A stretch of DNA of 31,717 nt from SCRT01 sp036379455 (GTDB taxonomy: Bacteria > Pseudomonadota > Gammaproteobacteria > Nevskiales > Nevskiaceae). The notes beneath the pieces were generated by a model that did not search any database, was not told the origin of the DNA, and saw nothing but the letters and a program-made list of their open reading frames with translations. This document shows, in pieces, positions 16,770 through 24,369 of this stretch. The DNA is taken from the NCBI GenBank assembly GCA_036379455.1, contig DASVGQ010000175.1:1-31717 (forward strand), read 5' to 3'. The position numbers were made by a program, and so were the translations under genes. Within the stretch, counting starts at the first letter, position 1. Every line of letters begins with the position of its first letter.

Positions 16770-17582
16770 GTGGCGGAAACGGATACAGGCGGTCAAGGCT
16801 CGAGTGGAGCACACAGCGGGCCGCGCATGCTCGAGACGCATGACGTGGTCCGGCAATTCGGCGGCATGCGTGCGGTGGACGGCGTCTCCATCGCGATCCA
16901 GCACCACACGATCACGGGCCTGATCGGGCCCAACGGTGCCGGCAAGAGCACGCTGTTCAATACCATCGCCGGCATGCACCCGCCGACCTCCGGATCCATC
17001 ACCTTCCTTGGCAAGCGCATCAGCGGCCTGCCGCCGCATCGGATCTTCGACGCGGGCCTGGTACGGACTTTCCAGATTCCGCGCCCGTTCGCGAACATGA
17101 CGGTGCTGGAAAACCTCATGGTGGTGCCGCCCGGCCAGCCCGGCGAGCGTTTCTGGAACAACTGGTTCCGGCGGCGCAAGGTCCGTGCGGAGGATCGCCG
17201 CGTCTACGACCGTGCCCGCGAACTGCTGGATTTCGTCGGCATCGAACGCCTGTCGGACGAATATGCGAAGAACCTTTCCGGCGGCCAGCAGAAGCTGCTG
17301 GAGCTCGCTCGCGTGCTGATGGCAGAACCAAAGCTCATCCTGCTCGACGAGCCCGGTGCGGGCGTCAATCCGACGCTGCTCGGCACCATCATGGACAAGC
17401 TGCGCCAGCTGCACGAACAGGGGATGACCTTCCTGATCATCGAGCACAACATGGATCTCGTCATGCAGCTGTGCAATCCGGTGCTGGTGCTCGCGCAGGG
17501 CAGGCTGCTGATGGAAGGGCCGCCCGAAGCGGTGCGCAACGACCCACGGGTGCTGGACGCCTACCTCGGCGGCGAGGTGTAG
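16770..17582 (+). CDS. livG: Branched-chain amino-acid-type ABC transporter ATP-binding protein LivG
   Basis: This ATPase has a Walker A GPNGAGKST at about residues 53-61, a Q-loop in VRTFQIPRPF, an ABC signature LSGGQQ near 169-174, a Walker B LILLDEPGAGVNP and a switch His in IIEHNMDLV. The insertion between Walker A and the signature (NNWFRRRKV) and the sequence DEPGAGVNP are typical of LivG-type subunits. I chose the GTG at 16770, giving 270 residues, because its short hydrophilic N-terminal extension parallels that of the neighbouring LivF. An ATG at 16827 (251 residues) is a real alternative with an equally weak ribosome site. It sits two bases before livF, in the same operon. Confidence 0.9.
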   Translation: MAETDTGGQGSSGAHSGPRMLETHDVVRQFGGMRAVDGVSIAIQHHTITGLIGPNGAGKSTLFNTIAGMHPPTSGSITFLGKRISGLPPHRIFDAGLVRTFQIPRPFANMTVLENLMVVPPGQPGERFWNNWFRRRKVRAEDRRVYDRARELLDFVGIERLSDEYAKNLSGGQQKLLELARVLMAEPKLILLDEPGAGVNPTLLGTIMDKLRQLHEQGMTFLIIEHNMDLVMQLCNPVLVLAQGRLLMEGPPEAVRNDPRVLDAYLGGEV

Positions 17583-17584
17583 CG

Positions 17585-18358
17585 ATGGCCGAATCCGCAC
17601 GGCGGGACGTCGCGGTCGACGGCCACGCGGACATCGCGCTGTCGGTGCGCGAGGTGGTGGCCGGGTATACCGCGGAGCTCGACATCCTGCGCGGGATCAC
17701 CGTTGAGGTGAAGAAGGGCGAGATCGTCACCGTGCTGGGGCCGAACGGCGCGGGGAAATCGACGCTCATCAAGACGGTCGCGGGCCTGGTGCCGGTGCGC
17801 AGCGGCGAGATCAAGTTGTTCGGCGACAGCCTGGTCGGCGTGTCCGCGCACCGCATGGTGGGCCGTGGGCTGGCCTATGTACCGCAGACGCAGAACGTCT
17901 TTGCCAAGCTGTCGATCCTCGAGAACCTCGAGCTGGGCGCCGGCTTCCGCCATGACCGCGCCGGGATGAAAGAAGACCTCGCCAAGATGTACGAGCTGTT
18001 CCCGCGGCTCTACGAGCGGCGCAAGCAGGCGGCGGGGACGCTCTCTGGCGGTGAGCGGCAGATGGTCGCCGTGGCGCGGGCGCTGATGGCGCGGCCCACC
18101 ATGCTGATGCTGGACGAGCCGTCGGCCGGCCTGTCGCCCAAACTGGTGGGAATGGTCTTCAGCAAGATCCGCGAGGTCCGCGAGCTGGGCGTGACGATGC
18201 TCATCGTCGAGCAGAACGCGAAGGCTGCGCTGGTGATCTCGGACCGCGGCTACGTGCTGGCGCGGGGCGAGGATCGCGTCAGCGACGCCGCCGATGCGCT
18301 GTTGAAGAATCCCGAGGTGGGGGCGCTGTACCTCGGCTCGAAACAGGGGTTGCTATGA
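17585..18358 (+). CDS. livF: Branched-chain amino-acid-type ABC transporter ATP-binding protein LivF
   Basis: This 257-residue ATPase pairs with LivG to drive import. It shows Walker A GPNGAGKST near residue 53, Q-loop YVPQTQNVF, signature LSGGERQMV, Walker B LMLDEPSAGLSPKLV and switch His replaced by Gln in IVEQNAKAAL, as is usual in LivF. A 20-residue hydrophilic extension (MAESARRDVAVDGH) precedes the domain. The ATG at 17585 lies two bases after the livG stop, with GAGGTG just upstream. The stop overlaps the livH start by four bases (ATGA), indicating translational coupling. Confidence 0.93.
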   Translation: MAESARRDVAVDGHADIALSVREVVAGYTAELDILRGITVEVKKGEIVTVLGPNGAGKSTLIKTVAGLVPVRSGEIKLFGDSLVGVSAHRMVGRGLAYVPQTQNVFAKLSILENLELGAGFRHDRAGMKEDLAKMYELFPRLYERRKQAAGTLSGGERQMVAVARALMARPTMLMLDEPSAGLSPKLVGMVFSKIREVRELGVTMLIVEQNAKAALVISDRGYVLARGEDRVSDAADALLKNPEVGALYLGSKQGLL

Positions 18359-19251
18359 TCCTTCCGCAGTTGATCGCCGACGGGATCGTCGCGGGGTCGA
18401 CCTTGGCGCTGGGGGCCATCGGGCTGACGATGACCTACGACATCATGCGCTTCGCCAACTTCGCGCACGGCGAGTTCCTGACTTTCGCGGCCTACTTCGC
18501 GCTGATGTTCGTCAGCGCCTTCGGCGGAGTGCAGACCTTCGGTCCTCTGACTTTCGGCTGGACCTTCATCGTCGGCCTGATCATTGCCGTGGTCCTCACG
18601 GCGATCCTCGCGCTGGTGCTGGACTGGCTCATCTACCGGCCGCTGCGGCGCACGAACATCGTCATCACGCTGGTGATCGCGTCCTTTGGCGCTGAGCTCA
18701 TGCTGCGCAACATCGCCGTGTTCTTCTGGGGCTCGCAGTCGCGCTTCTACTCGACGGCGATCTCCATCCACCGCGAGATCCTGCCCGGCGTGCGCATGAG
18801 CGCCGACGACATCTTCCTGGTGCTGCTGACGGCGGTGCTGATGATCCTGCTGCAGCTGTTCCTCACGCGCACGCAGCTCGGCAAGGAGATGCGCGCGGTG
18901 TCGGACAACGCGGATCTGGCGCGCGTCACCGGGATCAGCGTGCGGCGCATCATCCGCTGGGTGTGGATCATCGGCGGCGGGCTGGCCGCCGTATCCGGGG
19001 TGCTCGTCGGCCTGACGGTGCAGATCTCGCCGGAGAACGGCTTCTCGCTCATCCTGCCGCTGTTTGCCGCGGCGATCGTGGGCGGCATCGGCAGTATCTA
19101 CGGAGCGGTTGCAGGCGGGCTGATCATCGGCCTCGTTGAATCGCTTTCGGTGCCGATTATGGGGGCGCAGTACAAGCTGGCCGCTGCGTTCATCGTGATG
19201 CTGGTCGTGCTGCTGGTGCGACCGCGGGGGATCTTCGGGGCAAAGTCATGA
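18355..19251 (+). CDS. livH: Branched-chain amino-acid-type ABC transporter permease LivH
   Basis: This 298-residue inner-membrane protein has about eight predicted helices. It matches the LivH-type permease: GIVAGSTLALGAIGLTMTYD at the start, FANFAHGEFLTFAAY, and the cytoplasmic EAA-like loop around LGKEMRAVSDNADLARVTGI that contacts the ATPase. A glycine-rich VGGIGSIYGAVAGGLIIG lies near the C-terminus. Its start overlaps the livF stop (ATGA) and its stop overlaps the livM start in the same way. Confidence 0.93.
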   Translation: MILPQLIADGIVAGSTLALGAIGLTMTYDIMRFANFAHGEFLTFAAYFALMFVSAFGGVQTFGPLTFGWTFIVGLIIAVVLTAILALVLDWLIYRPLRRTNIVITLVIASFGAELMLRNIAVFFWGSQSRFYSTAISIHREILPGVRMSADDIFLVLLTAVLMILLQLFLTRTQLGKEMRAVSDNADLARVTGISVRRIIRWVWIIGGGLAAVSGVLVGLTVQISPENGFSLILPLFAAAIVGGIGSIYGAVAGGLIIGLVESLSVPIMGAQYKLAAAFIVMLVVLLVRPRGIFGAKS

Positions 19252-20225
19252 TCGGGGTCGTCGCCTACCTGATTTTCTTCCTCAGCCAGGGGTTGATCTT
19301 CGCCGTCTGCTGCCTCGGACTGAACCTGCAGTGGGGCAACACCGGGCTGTTCAACGTCGGCGTCTCGGGCTTCTACCTGATCGGCGCCTACACCTTCGCG
19401 CTGCTCTGCGCGCCCGCCGGTTCCGTCTTGCTCGGCGGCTTCGGCATGCCGTTCATCGTGGGAATCATCGGCAGCATGGTGGTCACCGGCATCGCCGCGT
19501 TCATCATCGGCGTGGCGACGCTGCGGCTGCGCGCGGACTATCTGGCGATCGCCACCATCGGCGTGGCGATCTCGCTGCGCCTGGTGGCGCTGAACACGAC
19601 CAGCCTGACCGGCGGCGCACAGGGGTTCCCGAACGTTCCGCGTCCCTTCGGCGGCCTCATCCAGAACAACTTCGATGCCAATCTCGCTTTCTTCGGGCTG
19701 ATGGTGGTGATCGTGGCGGTCATCTACTTCGGGCTCGAGGCGATGGTGCGTTCGCCGTGGGGGCGCGTGCTGCGCGCCATCCGCGAGGACGAGCCGGCGG
19801 CGGCGTCGCTCGGCAAGAGTCCCTTCAGCTACCGCATGCAGTCCTTCGTCATCGGCTCGGCGCTGATCGGGCTGGGCGGCGCGATGTTCGCCAGCTTCCT
19901 CGGCTTCTTGAGCTCGGACAACTTCTTCTCGATCATGACCTTCCAGGTCTGGACGATGCTCATCATCGGCGGCAGCGGCAACAACAAGGGCGCGATCCTC
20001 GGTGCCATCCTGATCTGGGCGGTGTGGACGGCGACCGGCAGCGTGGCGCAGGCCGTGCTGCCGACGACCATGCAGGTGAAGGGTGGCGCGCTGCAGATCA
20101 TCTTCATCGGCCTCATCCTGATGCTGGTGCTGCTGTTCCGGCCGCGCGGCATCCTCGGCGAAGAGGCCTCCGTGAGCAGGGCCGTCCCGAAGGGATTGAA
20201 GAAGATCCTGCAGAAGGGATCCTGA
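19248..20225 (+). CDS. livM: Branched-chain amino-acid-type ABC transporter permease LivM
   Basis: This 325-residue inner-membrane protein is the second permease of the importer. Family features are CCLGLNLQWGNTGLFNVG at the N-terminus, TLRLRADYLAIATIGVAISLR, the coupling loop GRVLRAIREDEPAAASLGK, and a C-terminal LFRPRGILGEE. The start is the ATGA overlap with livH. The gene ends 52 bases before birA, with no terminator seen between them. With two binding proteins and both ATPases upstream, the importer is complete. Confidence 0.93.
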   Translation: MIGVVAYLIFFLSQGLIFAVCCLGLNLQWGNTGLFNVGVSGFYLIGAYTFALLCAPAGSVLLGGFGMPFIVGIIGSMVVTGIAAFIIGVATLRLRADYLAIATIGVAISLRLVALNTTSLTGGAQGFPNVPRPFGGLIQNNFDANLAFFGLMVVIVAVIYFGLEAMVRSPWGRVLRAIREDEPAAASLGKSPFSYRMQSFVIGSALIGLGGAMFASFLGFLSSDNFFSIMTFQVWTMLIIGGSGNNKGAILGAILIWAVWTATGSVAQAVLPTTMQVKGGALQIIFIGLILMLVLLFRPRGILGEEASVSRAVPKGLKKILQKGS

Positions 20226-20277
20226 AGACGCCCGCCGCGTCGCCGACGAGGCCGGCGGTGCGCGCAGCGACGTTCGG

Positions 20278-21327
20278 GTGAACGGTGCGATGGACGCCCC
20301 CGGCGCCACACGAGCGGAGTCTCGCGCCGGCCGCGCGCCGGTATCGGCGGCAGACCGCCAGCTGGTGGCGCTGACGGACCTGCTGCAGGACGGACAATGG
20401 ACGACCGGCGCCGCGCTCGCGGCGAATCTCGGCGTGAGCCCCGGCGATGTCGCGGAACGAATCGATCGGCTGCGGCAGGACTGGTTCGTCGACGTCGAGC
20501 AGGAGGATGGTCGCTATCGCCTGCGCCGCGCCCTGGAACGCCTTTCGGTGCCGGGTGTGGTCGCGGGGCTCCCGGCGCGGTGGCGCGACGGGATCAAGAT
20601 CGGAGTCGCGCCCTGCGTCGGATCGACGAACGACGAGCTCATCGCTGGCGATGCTGCCGACGACCCGCAGGTGCTCCTCGCCGAGCGGCAGAGCCGCGGC
20701 CGCGGGCGGCGGGGGCGCGCCTGGGTGTCGCCGTTCGCCGCCAACCTCTACCTCTCATTGGCGTGGGGATTTGCCCAGCAACCGAAGCACATCACGCTGC
20801 TGCCGCTCGTTACCGGCGTGTGCTGCACGCGCGCGCTGCATCGATGCGGCGTGGGTGAGGTGCGCATCAAGTGGCCCAACGATCTGTATGCGGAAGGACG
20901 CAAGCTCGCCGGTATCCTGGTGGAGCGTGCGGACGCACGAGGAGCCGGCTGCCGGGTCGTGATCGGCGTGGGCGTCAACGTCTTCATGACGCCGGCGCAG
21001 GCGGGTGGGGTGCCTTCGCAGTGGACTACGTTGGAGCAGGTCGCCGCGGCGCGACACATGGCCGCTCCGTCACGGAATCTGCTGGCGGCCCACCTGGTGG
21101 CAGCGATCGCCGACGGCATGGTGGCCTTCGCCCGTGACGGATTCGATTCCTTCGCCGCGGACTGGGTGAGCTGGGACCTGACGCGCGATCGACGCGTGAC
21201 CGTGCTCGAAGAGGGTAGAAGCTGGAACGGCGTGGCGCGCGGTATCGACGCCGACGGTGCGCTGCGAGTCGAGGCGGGCGCGGACGTGCGCACGATCCAC
21301 GCGGCGGACGTCAGCCTGCGCCTGTGA
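20278..21327 (+). CDS. birA: Biotin--[acetyl-CoA-carboxylase] ligase (BirA, bifunctional type with HTH)
   Basis: This 349-residue protein has an N-terminal winged-helix segment (about residues 25-85, TTGAALAANLGVSPGDVAERI), so it may also repress biotin genes, and a biotin protein ligase domain. The ligase motifs are STNDEL at 116-121, the biotinyl-AMP loop SRGRGRRGRAW at 139-149, KWPNDL at 198-203 and KLAGILVE at 209-216. A C-terminal SH3-like domain follows. It attaches biotin to carboxylase carrier subunits in the cytoplasm. The first start is GTG at 20278; ATG at 20290 is an alternative, and neither has a strong ribosome site. It follows the Liv operon by 52 bases and may be read through from it. 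Confidence 0.92.
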   Translation: MNGAMDAPGATRAESRAGRAPVSAADRQLVALTDLLQDGQWTTGAALAANLGVSPGDVAERIDRLRQDWFVDVEQEDGRYRLRRALERLSVPGVVAGLPARWRDGIKIGVAPCVGSTNDELIAGDAADDPQVLLAERQSRGRGRRGRAWVSPFAANLYLSLAWGFAQQPKHITLLPLVTGVCCTRALHRCGVGEVRIKWPNDLYAEGRKLAGILVERADARGAGCRVVIGVGVNVFMTPAQAGGVPSQWTTLEQVAAARHMAAPSRNLLAAHLVAAIADGMVAFARDGFDSFAADWVSWDLTRDRRVTVLEEGRSWNGVARGIDADGALRVEAGADVRTIHAADVSLRL

Positions 21328-21342
21328 CGCGGTCATCAGGCT

Positions 21343-21367
21343 CCGCGACCGGCGTGCGCGGTCGCGG
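21343..21367. terminator. Strong hairpin between convergent birA and the SPOR lipoprotein gene
   Basis: A perfect 9-bp stem CCGCGACCG (21343-21351)/CGGTCGCGG (21359-21367) with a 7-base loop sits in the 70-base gap between convergent stops. It has no T-run on either strand. A role as a bidirectional end structure is inferred from position. Confidence 0.4.
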
Positions 21368-21397
21368 CCGGAGCGCGCCTGCGTGCCAGCGCGTCAT

Positions 21398-22141
21398 TCA
21401 CTGCTGCGGATAGGGCACCGACTGCACGCCGCGTGCGGCGAGGACGTCCTGTGCGGCGCTCACCGCCGATGAACCGAACAGCGGCCCGACGACGACGATC
21501 GTGGCCGGTTCGCCCGAGTACAGGGCGGGCACGAGCTGAACGTTCGTGAGTCCGTCGCCCAGCAGCTCGGCACGCAGCCGTTCCGCGTCCCGCGGTTTCA
21601 CGAACAACCCGGCCTGCAGGTACTGGGCGTGCGCGGCGACCAGCGCCGTTGGCGGCGCAGGGGGCGGTGCGGAGACGGGCGGAGACGTCGGCGGCGCAGG
21701 GATGTGGTAGTCGGGCAGCACCTGCACGCGCACGCGGGACACGCCCTGCCGCGCCATGCCGATGGCCTGCGCGGAGGCGTAGGACAGATCGATGATGCGG
21801 CCGGGGTAGAACGGGCCGCGGTCGTTGATCAGTACGACGGCGGAGCGATCGTTGTCGAGGTTGGTTACGCGCACGTAGGTATAGAAGGGCAGCACCTTGC
21901 TGGCGGCCGTCATGCTGTACATATCGAAGACCTGGCCGCTCGCGGTGGGCCGTCCCTGATAGGCGGGACCGTACCACGACGCGACGCCGACGCGGTCGTA
22001 GTCGTTGGCGTTTCGCAGTACGCCGTAGGTGCGGCCGTCCACCGTGTATCGATAGGCGATGTTCTCGGCGCTGCACGCCGCCAGCAGCGCCGGAATCGCC
22101 AGCAGCAGCACCCCGCGCCCCGGCAGGCTTCGCAGTTTCAT
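21398..22141 (-). CDS. rlpA: Septal ring lytic transglycosylase RlpA family lipoprotein with SPOR domain
   Basis: This 247-residue lipoprotein has a signal peptide with lipobox LLAAC, so Cys23 is the lipidated residue. It then has a double-psi beta-barrel (about residues 45-140) with the RlpA signatures VGVASWYGPAYQGRPTASG, YVRVTNLDNDRSAVVLINDR and GPFYPGRIIDLS. A Pro-rich linker precedes a C-terminal SPOR domain (about 170-247, YLQAGLFVKPRDAERLRAEL). RlpA proteins act at the outer membrane and septum; some cleave denuded glycan at the division site, and the SPOR domain binds such glycan. The start at 22141 is set by the signal peptide; the longer frame back to 22336 runs into the small-RNA terminator. 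Its ribosome site is weak. Confidence 0.88.
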   Translation of the reverse strand: MKLRSLPGRGVLLLAIPALLAACSAENIAYRYTVDGRTYGVLRNANDYDRVGVASWYGPAYQGRPTASGQVFDMYSMTAASKVLPFYTYVRVTNLDNDRSAVVLINDRGPFYPGRIIDLSYASAQAIGMARQGVSRVRVQVLPDYHIPAPPTSPPVSAPPPAPPTALVAAHAQYLQAGLFVKPRDAERLRAELLGDGLTNVQLVPALYSGEPATIVVVGPLFGSSAVSAAQDVLAARGVQSVPYPQQ

Positions 22142-22305
22142 CGCTTCAGCGGGTGGCCGCCGCGTCGCGCGTTCTGCGTGCCGGCTGCAGGTGCCTCGTC
22201 GCGTGGATGCGGCGGGTCGAAATGTGTGACGCGGGAATGCGTCTGCCTGGACGGTAAGTGGTGGACAACGCCATCGTGCGTTGATCGATGTCTGTTGCGT
22301 CCGCT

Positions 22306-22419
22306 CAAATAAAGCGCCCGGTGGTTGGGGAACCACCGGGCGTCACAACGTCCGGCTTGGGGGAGCCGGTTCCGTCCAGGGAGTTGAGACGGAAGAGCGG
22401 AAAAGGGAGTAACCGCTCG
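22306..22419 (-). ncRNA. Predicted small RNA, copy A: four hairpins with C-rich loops
   Basis: Read on the minus strand, four hairpins follow one another. Hairpin 1 has stem GAGCGG/CCGCTC and loop UUACUCCCUUUU. Hairpin 2 has TTCCGTC/GACGGAA and loop UCAACUCCCUG. Hairpin 3 has CCGGCT/AGCCGG and loop CCCCCA. Hairpin 4 is a perfect 12-bp stem CGCCCGGTGGTT/AACCACCGGGCG with loop CCCC followed by CTTTATTT, i.e. an intrinsic terminator. A sigma-E-like promoter lies directly upstream (22425-22452), placing the 5' end near 22419. Seventy bases (22351-22420) are identical to copy B, 3040 bases to the right. Every loop can pair with Shine-Dalgarno sequences, so it may repress translation of several messages. 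The design recalls Xanthomonas sX13, but identity with that family is unproven. Confidence 0.75.
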
Positions 22420-22424
22420 CGGAC

Positions 22425-22452
22425 TCAGAGTCGCACTTTGCGGGAAAGTTCC
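22425..22452 (-). promoter_or_regulatory. Sigma-E (RpoE)-like promoter of small RNA copy A
   Basis: On the minus strand GGAACTT (22452-22446), a 16-base spacer and TCTGA (22429-22425) match the sigma-E consensus spacing and sequence. The predicted start lies about 5-6 bases downstream, at the first base of hairpin 1. The same arrangement precedes copy B. Confidence 0.7.
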
Positions 22453-22648
22453 GCCAGAGAGCGAAATGTTTTCGCTCACGCCGACGGCCGCGAAGCGAGC
22501 GCGTCGCGCAGCGCACGTCAGGGCGTGTGGCCGCTCGAAGGCCGCCCGCCCCTGGCGAGTTGAGCGACGCCTTCCGCACCCTGCGGCGGGACGACCTTGC
22601 GGAACACGAAAGCCGTTGCGGCGCGCATCGCGCCGTACTACTGTTCGC

Positions 22649-22739
22649 GCTGCGCCAAGGGGTGCTTGCCGTTTCGCGCTTTCGGCAGGCTGAGATCAAA
22701 CCCGCAAGACCTGATCTGGGTAATGCCAGCGGAGGCAGC
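22649..22739 (+). ncRNA. TPP riboswitch (THI element)
   Basis: The conserved TPP aptamer core is clear: GGGGTGC at 22659-22665, then GGCTGAGATCAAACCCG, then GACCTGATCTGGGTAATGCC and AGCGGAGGCAGC. The closing stem pairs GCTGC (22649-22653) with GCAGC (22735-22739). The 3' strand of that stem includes a GGAGG sequence 7 bases before an ATG at 22743, so ligand binding should hide the ribosome site. The element precedes a CytX-type transporter gene, a known thiamine-regulon member. Confidence 0.93.
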
Positions 22740-22742
22740 AAC

Positions 22743-22919
22743 ATGACCGAACATCCGGTGCACCGGGGGGCTCCCGGCGCGACCATCCCGCACGATCAAC
22801 CGATAGGCTCGACAGCGTCGCCGGCCGCACCTGCGAGCGTCGGTGACGGCTTCCCCAGTCGTGTCATTTGTTTGCGCCGCCCCGTGACACGCGTAGCTGC
22901 CGTGAGGCCGACACCATGA
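22743..22919 (+). CDS. Possible 58-codon leader ORF between the TPP riboswitch and cytX
   Basis: An ORF of 58 residues (MTEHPVHRGAPG at the start) begins 7 bases after a GGAGG located in the riboswitch closing stem and ends in a TGA that overlaps the transporter ATG as ATGA (22916-22919). No homology is recognised, and its composition (Pro, Ala, Arg, Ser) would also suit a chance ORF. Position and overlap suggest that it couples riboswitch-controlled initiation to translation of the transporter. Confidence 0.35.
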   Translation: MTEHPVHRGAPGATIPHDQPIGSTASPAAPASVGDGFPSRVICLRRPVTRVAAVRPTP

Positions 22920-24295
22920 TCGACGGGCGACCGGATGGTGGTGGCGAACGGGCGGCACGCGGCGCGGAGGGTGCCGCGCGCGTCGTCGAGGCGCTGACCC
23001 CCATCCCGGAGGCGGAACGCCAGTTCGGCTGGCGCGACCATGCGTCGCTGTGGTTCGCCTTCGGCCTGGGGCTGCTGGTCATCCAGGCGGGCACGTTCCT
23101 CGTGCCGAGCGTCAGTACCCGCGACGCGATGATCGCTACGGCGGTGGGTTCGGTCATCGGCACGGCGGTGCTGGCGTGGACGGCGCGCCTCGGCTGTGTC
23201 ACCGGCCTGACGAGCGCTGGCCTGATGTACCGCGCCTTCGGCCGCGGGCTGGGGCGCATCCCCGTGGGGTTGAACGTTCTGCAGCTGATCGGTTGGGCGA
23301 CCTTCGAGCTCGTGATCCTGCGCGACGCGATCCTCGCCATCGCCCGGCATGGGGATGCGGCGGCGGCCGCGCAGGCGTGGGCGATGCCGGCGGCCACGGT
23401 CCTGTGCGGGCTCGTGCTTGCCCTGCTGCTCGTGATGCCGATGGTGCAGCTGGTGCAGCGCATCATCGAGCGCGTCACGCTGCCGCTCGTCATCCTCGCG
23501 CTGGTCTGGGTGACGTGGTGGTACGCCGTGCGCTTCCCGGGCTTTTCGACGGCGACCGGGCACACGGCGGGCGCGGGCAGCGGCAGCATGTTCTCGGCCA
23601 TGGATCTCGTCATGGCCTACCCGATCTCGTGGCTGCCGCTGGTGGCGGACTATGCCCGCCACGGCAGGCGCGAGGGAGGGCAGGGCGCGCGCAAGGCATT
23701 TTCCGGCACCTTCATCGGCTACGCGATCGCCAACCTCTGGAGCTTCGGGCTTGGCGTCATGATGGTGGCCAATGGCGCGACGCTGGACAACGCCACTGCG
23801 GGCATCGCCGTCGTGCAGGGCGGGCTCGTGGTGCTGGGGCTCGTGCTGATCCATGAGCTCAGCAGCAACGCCTACGGTGACATCTACTCCGCCGCCGTAT
23901 CGAGCAAGGGGATCTGGTCGCGCGTGCCGCTGCTGTCGTGGAGCCTCGTGCTCACCGTCGTGTGCACTGCGCTGGCGCTGGTGCTGCCAATCGAGAGCAT
24001 GCAGCCTTTCCTGCTGCTGCTGAGCTCCGTGTTCATGCCGCTGTTCGGCGTGATCCTCGGTCGGCTCGGCACGTCCGACGTGGACGCGTTACGGACGCTT
24101 CCGCGGCGCATCGACGTGCCCGCGACCGTCGTGTGGCTCCTCGGCATCGTCGTCTTCCAGCTCATCTCGCGGCTTGATCCGAACTTCGGCAGCACGCTCC
24201 CGACGCTGGCGGTGACCTTCGCGCTCGGCTGGCTGACGCGGCCGCGGCAAGCAAGGAACGTCGCCTCTGCAGCCGTACGCGGTGCGGCCGATTAG
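22916..24295 (+). CDS. cytX: NCS1-family transporter, probable hydroxymethylpyrimidine (thiamine precursor) permease CytX
   Basis: This 459-residue inner-membrane protein has about twelve helices and belongs to the nucleobase:cation symporter-1 family. Features seen are FGWRDHASLWFAFGLGLLVIQAG at the start of the membrane part, GRGLGRIPVGLNVLQLIGWATFE around helix 3, and PISWLPLVADYARHGRR, the conserved NCS1 P-x-S-W-x-x-x-x-x-D-Y motif. The upstream TPP riboswitch marks it as a thiamine-regulon member; CytX-type proteins import the thiamine precursor HMP. The ATG at 22916 follows GAGG by 10 bases and gives a 35-residue soluble N-terminus. Imported precursor would feed thiamine diphosphate synthesis, the cofactor of the decarboxylase encoded at 8713-10404. 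Substrate is inferred from the riboswitch. Confidence 0.85.
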   Translation: MIDGRPDGGGERAARGAEGAARVVEALTPIPEAERQFGWRDHASLWFAFGLGLLVIQAGTFLVPSVSTRDAMIATAVGSVIGTAVLAWTARLGCVTGLTSAGLMYRAFGRGLGRIPVGLNVLQLIGWATFELVILRDAILAIARHGDAAAAAQAWAMPAATVLCGLVLALLLVMPMVQLVQRIIERVTLPLVILALVWVTWWYAVRFPGFSTATGHTAGAGSGSMFSAMDLVMAYPISWLPLVADYARHGRREGGQGARKAFSGTFIGYAIANLWSFGLGVMMVANGATLDNATAGIAVVQGGLVVLGLVLIHELSSNAYGDIYSAAVSSKGIWSRVPLLSWSLVLTVVCTALALVLPIESMQPFLLLLSSVFMPLFGVILGRLGTSDVDALRTLPRRIDVPATVVWLLGIVVFQLISRLDPNFGSTLPTLAVTFALGWLTRPRQARNVASAAVRGAAD

Positions 24296-24369
24296 CCCGG
24301 CATCTCACGTCGCGCGGGCTTTGCGCGCTGCCGTTCCGCGTCGTAGTGCACCGAGCAGGCTTCGGCGGT

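Noticed and set aside
22315..22420. Plus-strand reading of the repeat, which shows GGGA/GGGGA loops like CsrB/RsmZ-type RNAs
   Set aside because: The T-run terminator and the sigma-E-like boxes are on the minus strand; no terminator or promoter was seen for a plus-strand transcript.
22459..22477. 8-bp hairpin GAGCGAAA/TTTCGCTC upstream of sRNA copy A
   Set aside because: It has no T-run, is absent from copy B and lies outside the predicted transcript.
22343..22786. Open frame of 147 codons on the minus strand covering the small RNA and riboswitch
   Set aside because: It overlaps a conserved TPP aptamer and the sRNA, has arginine/serine-rich low-information composition and no family resemblance.
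24294..24320. Possible terminator AGCCCG/CGGGCT between cytX and the hypothetical gene
   Set aside because: Only a 6-bp stem with a 15-base loop and two Ts; too weak to call.
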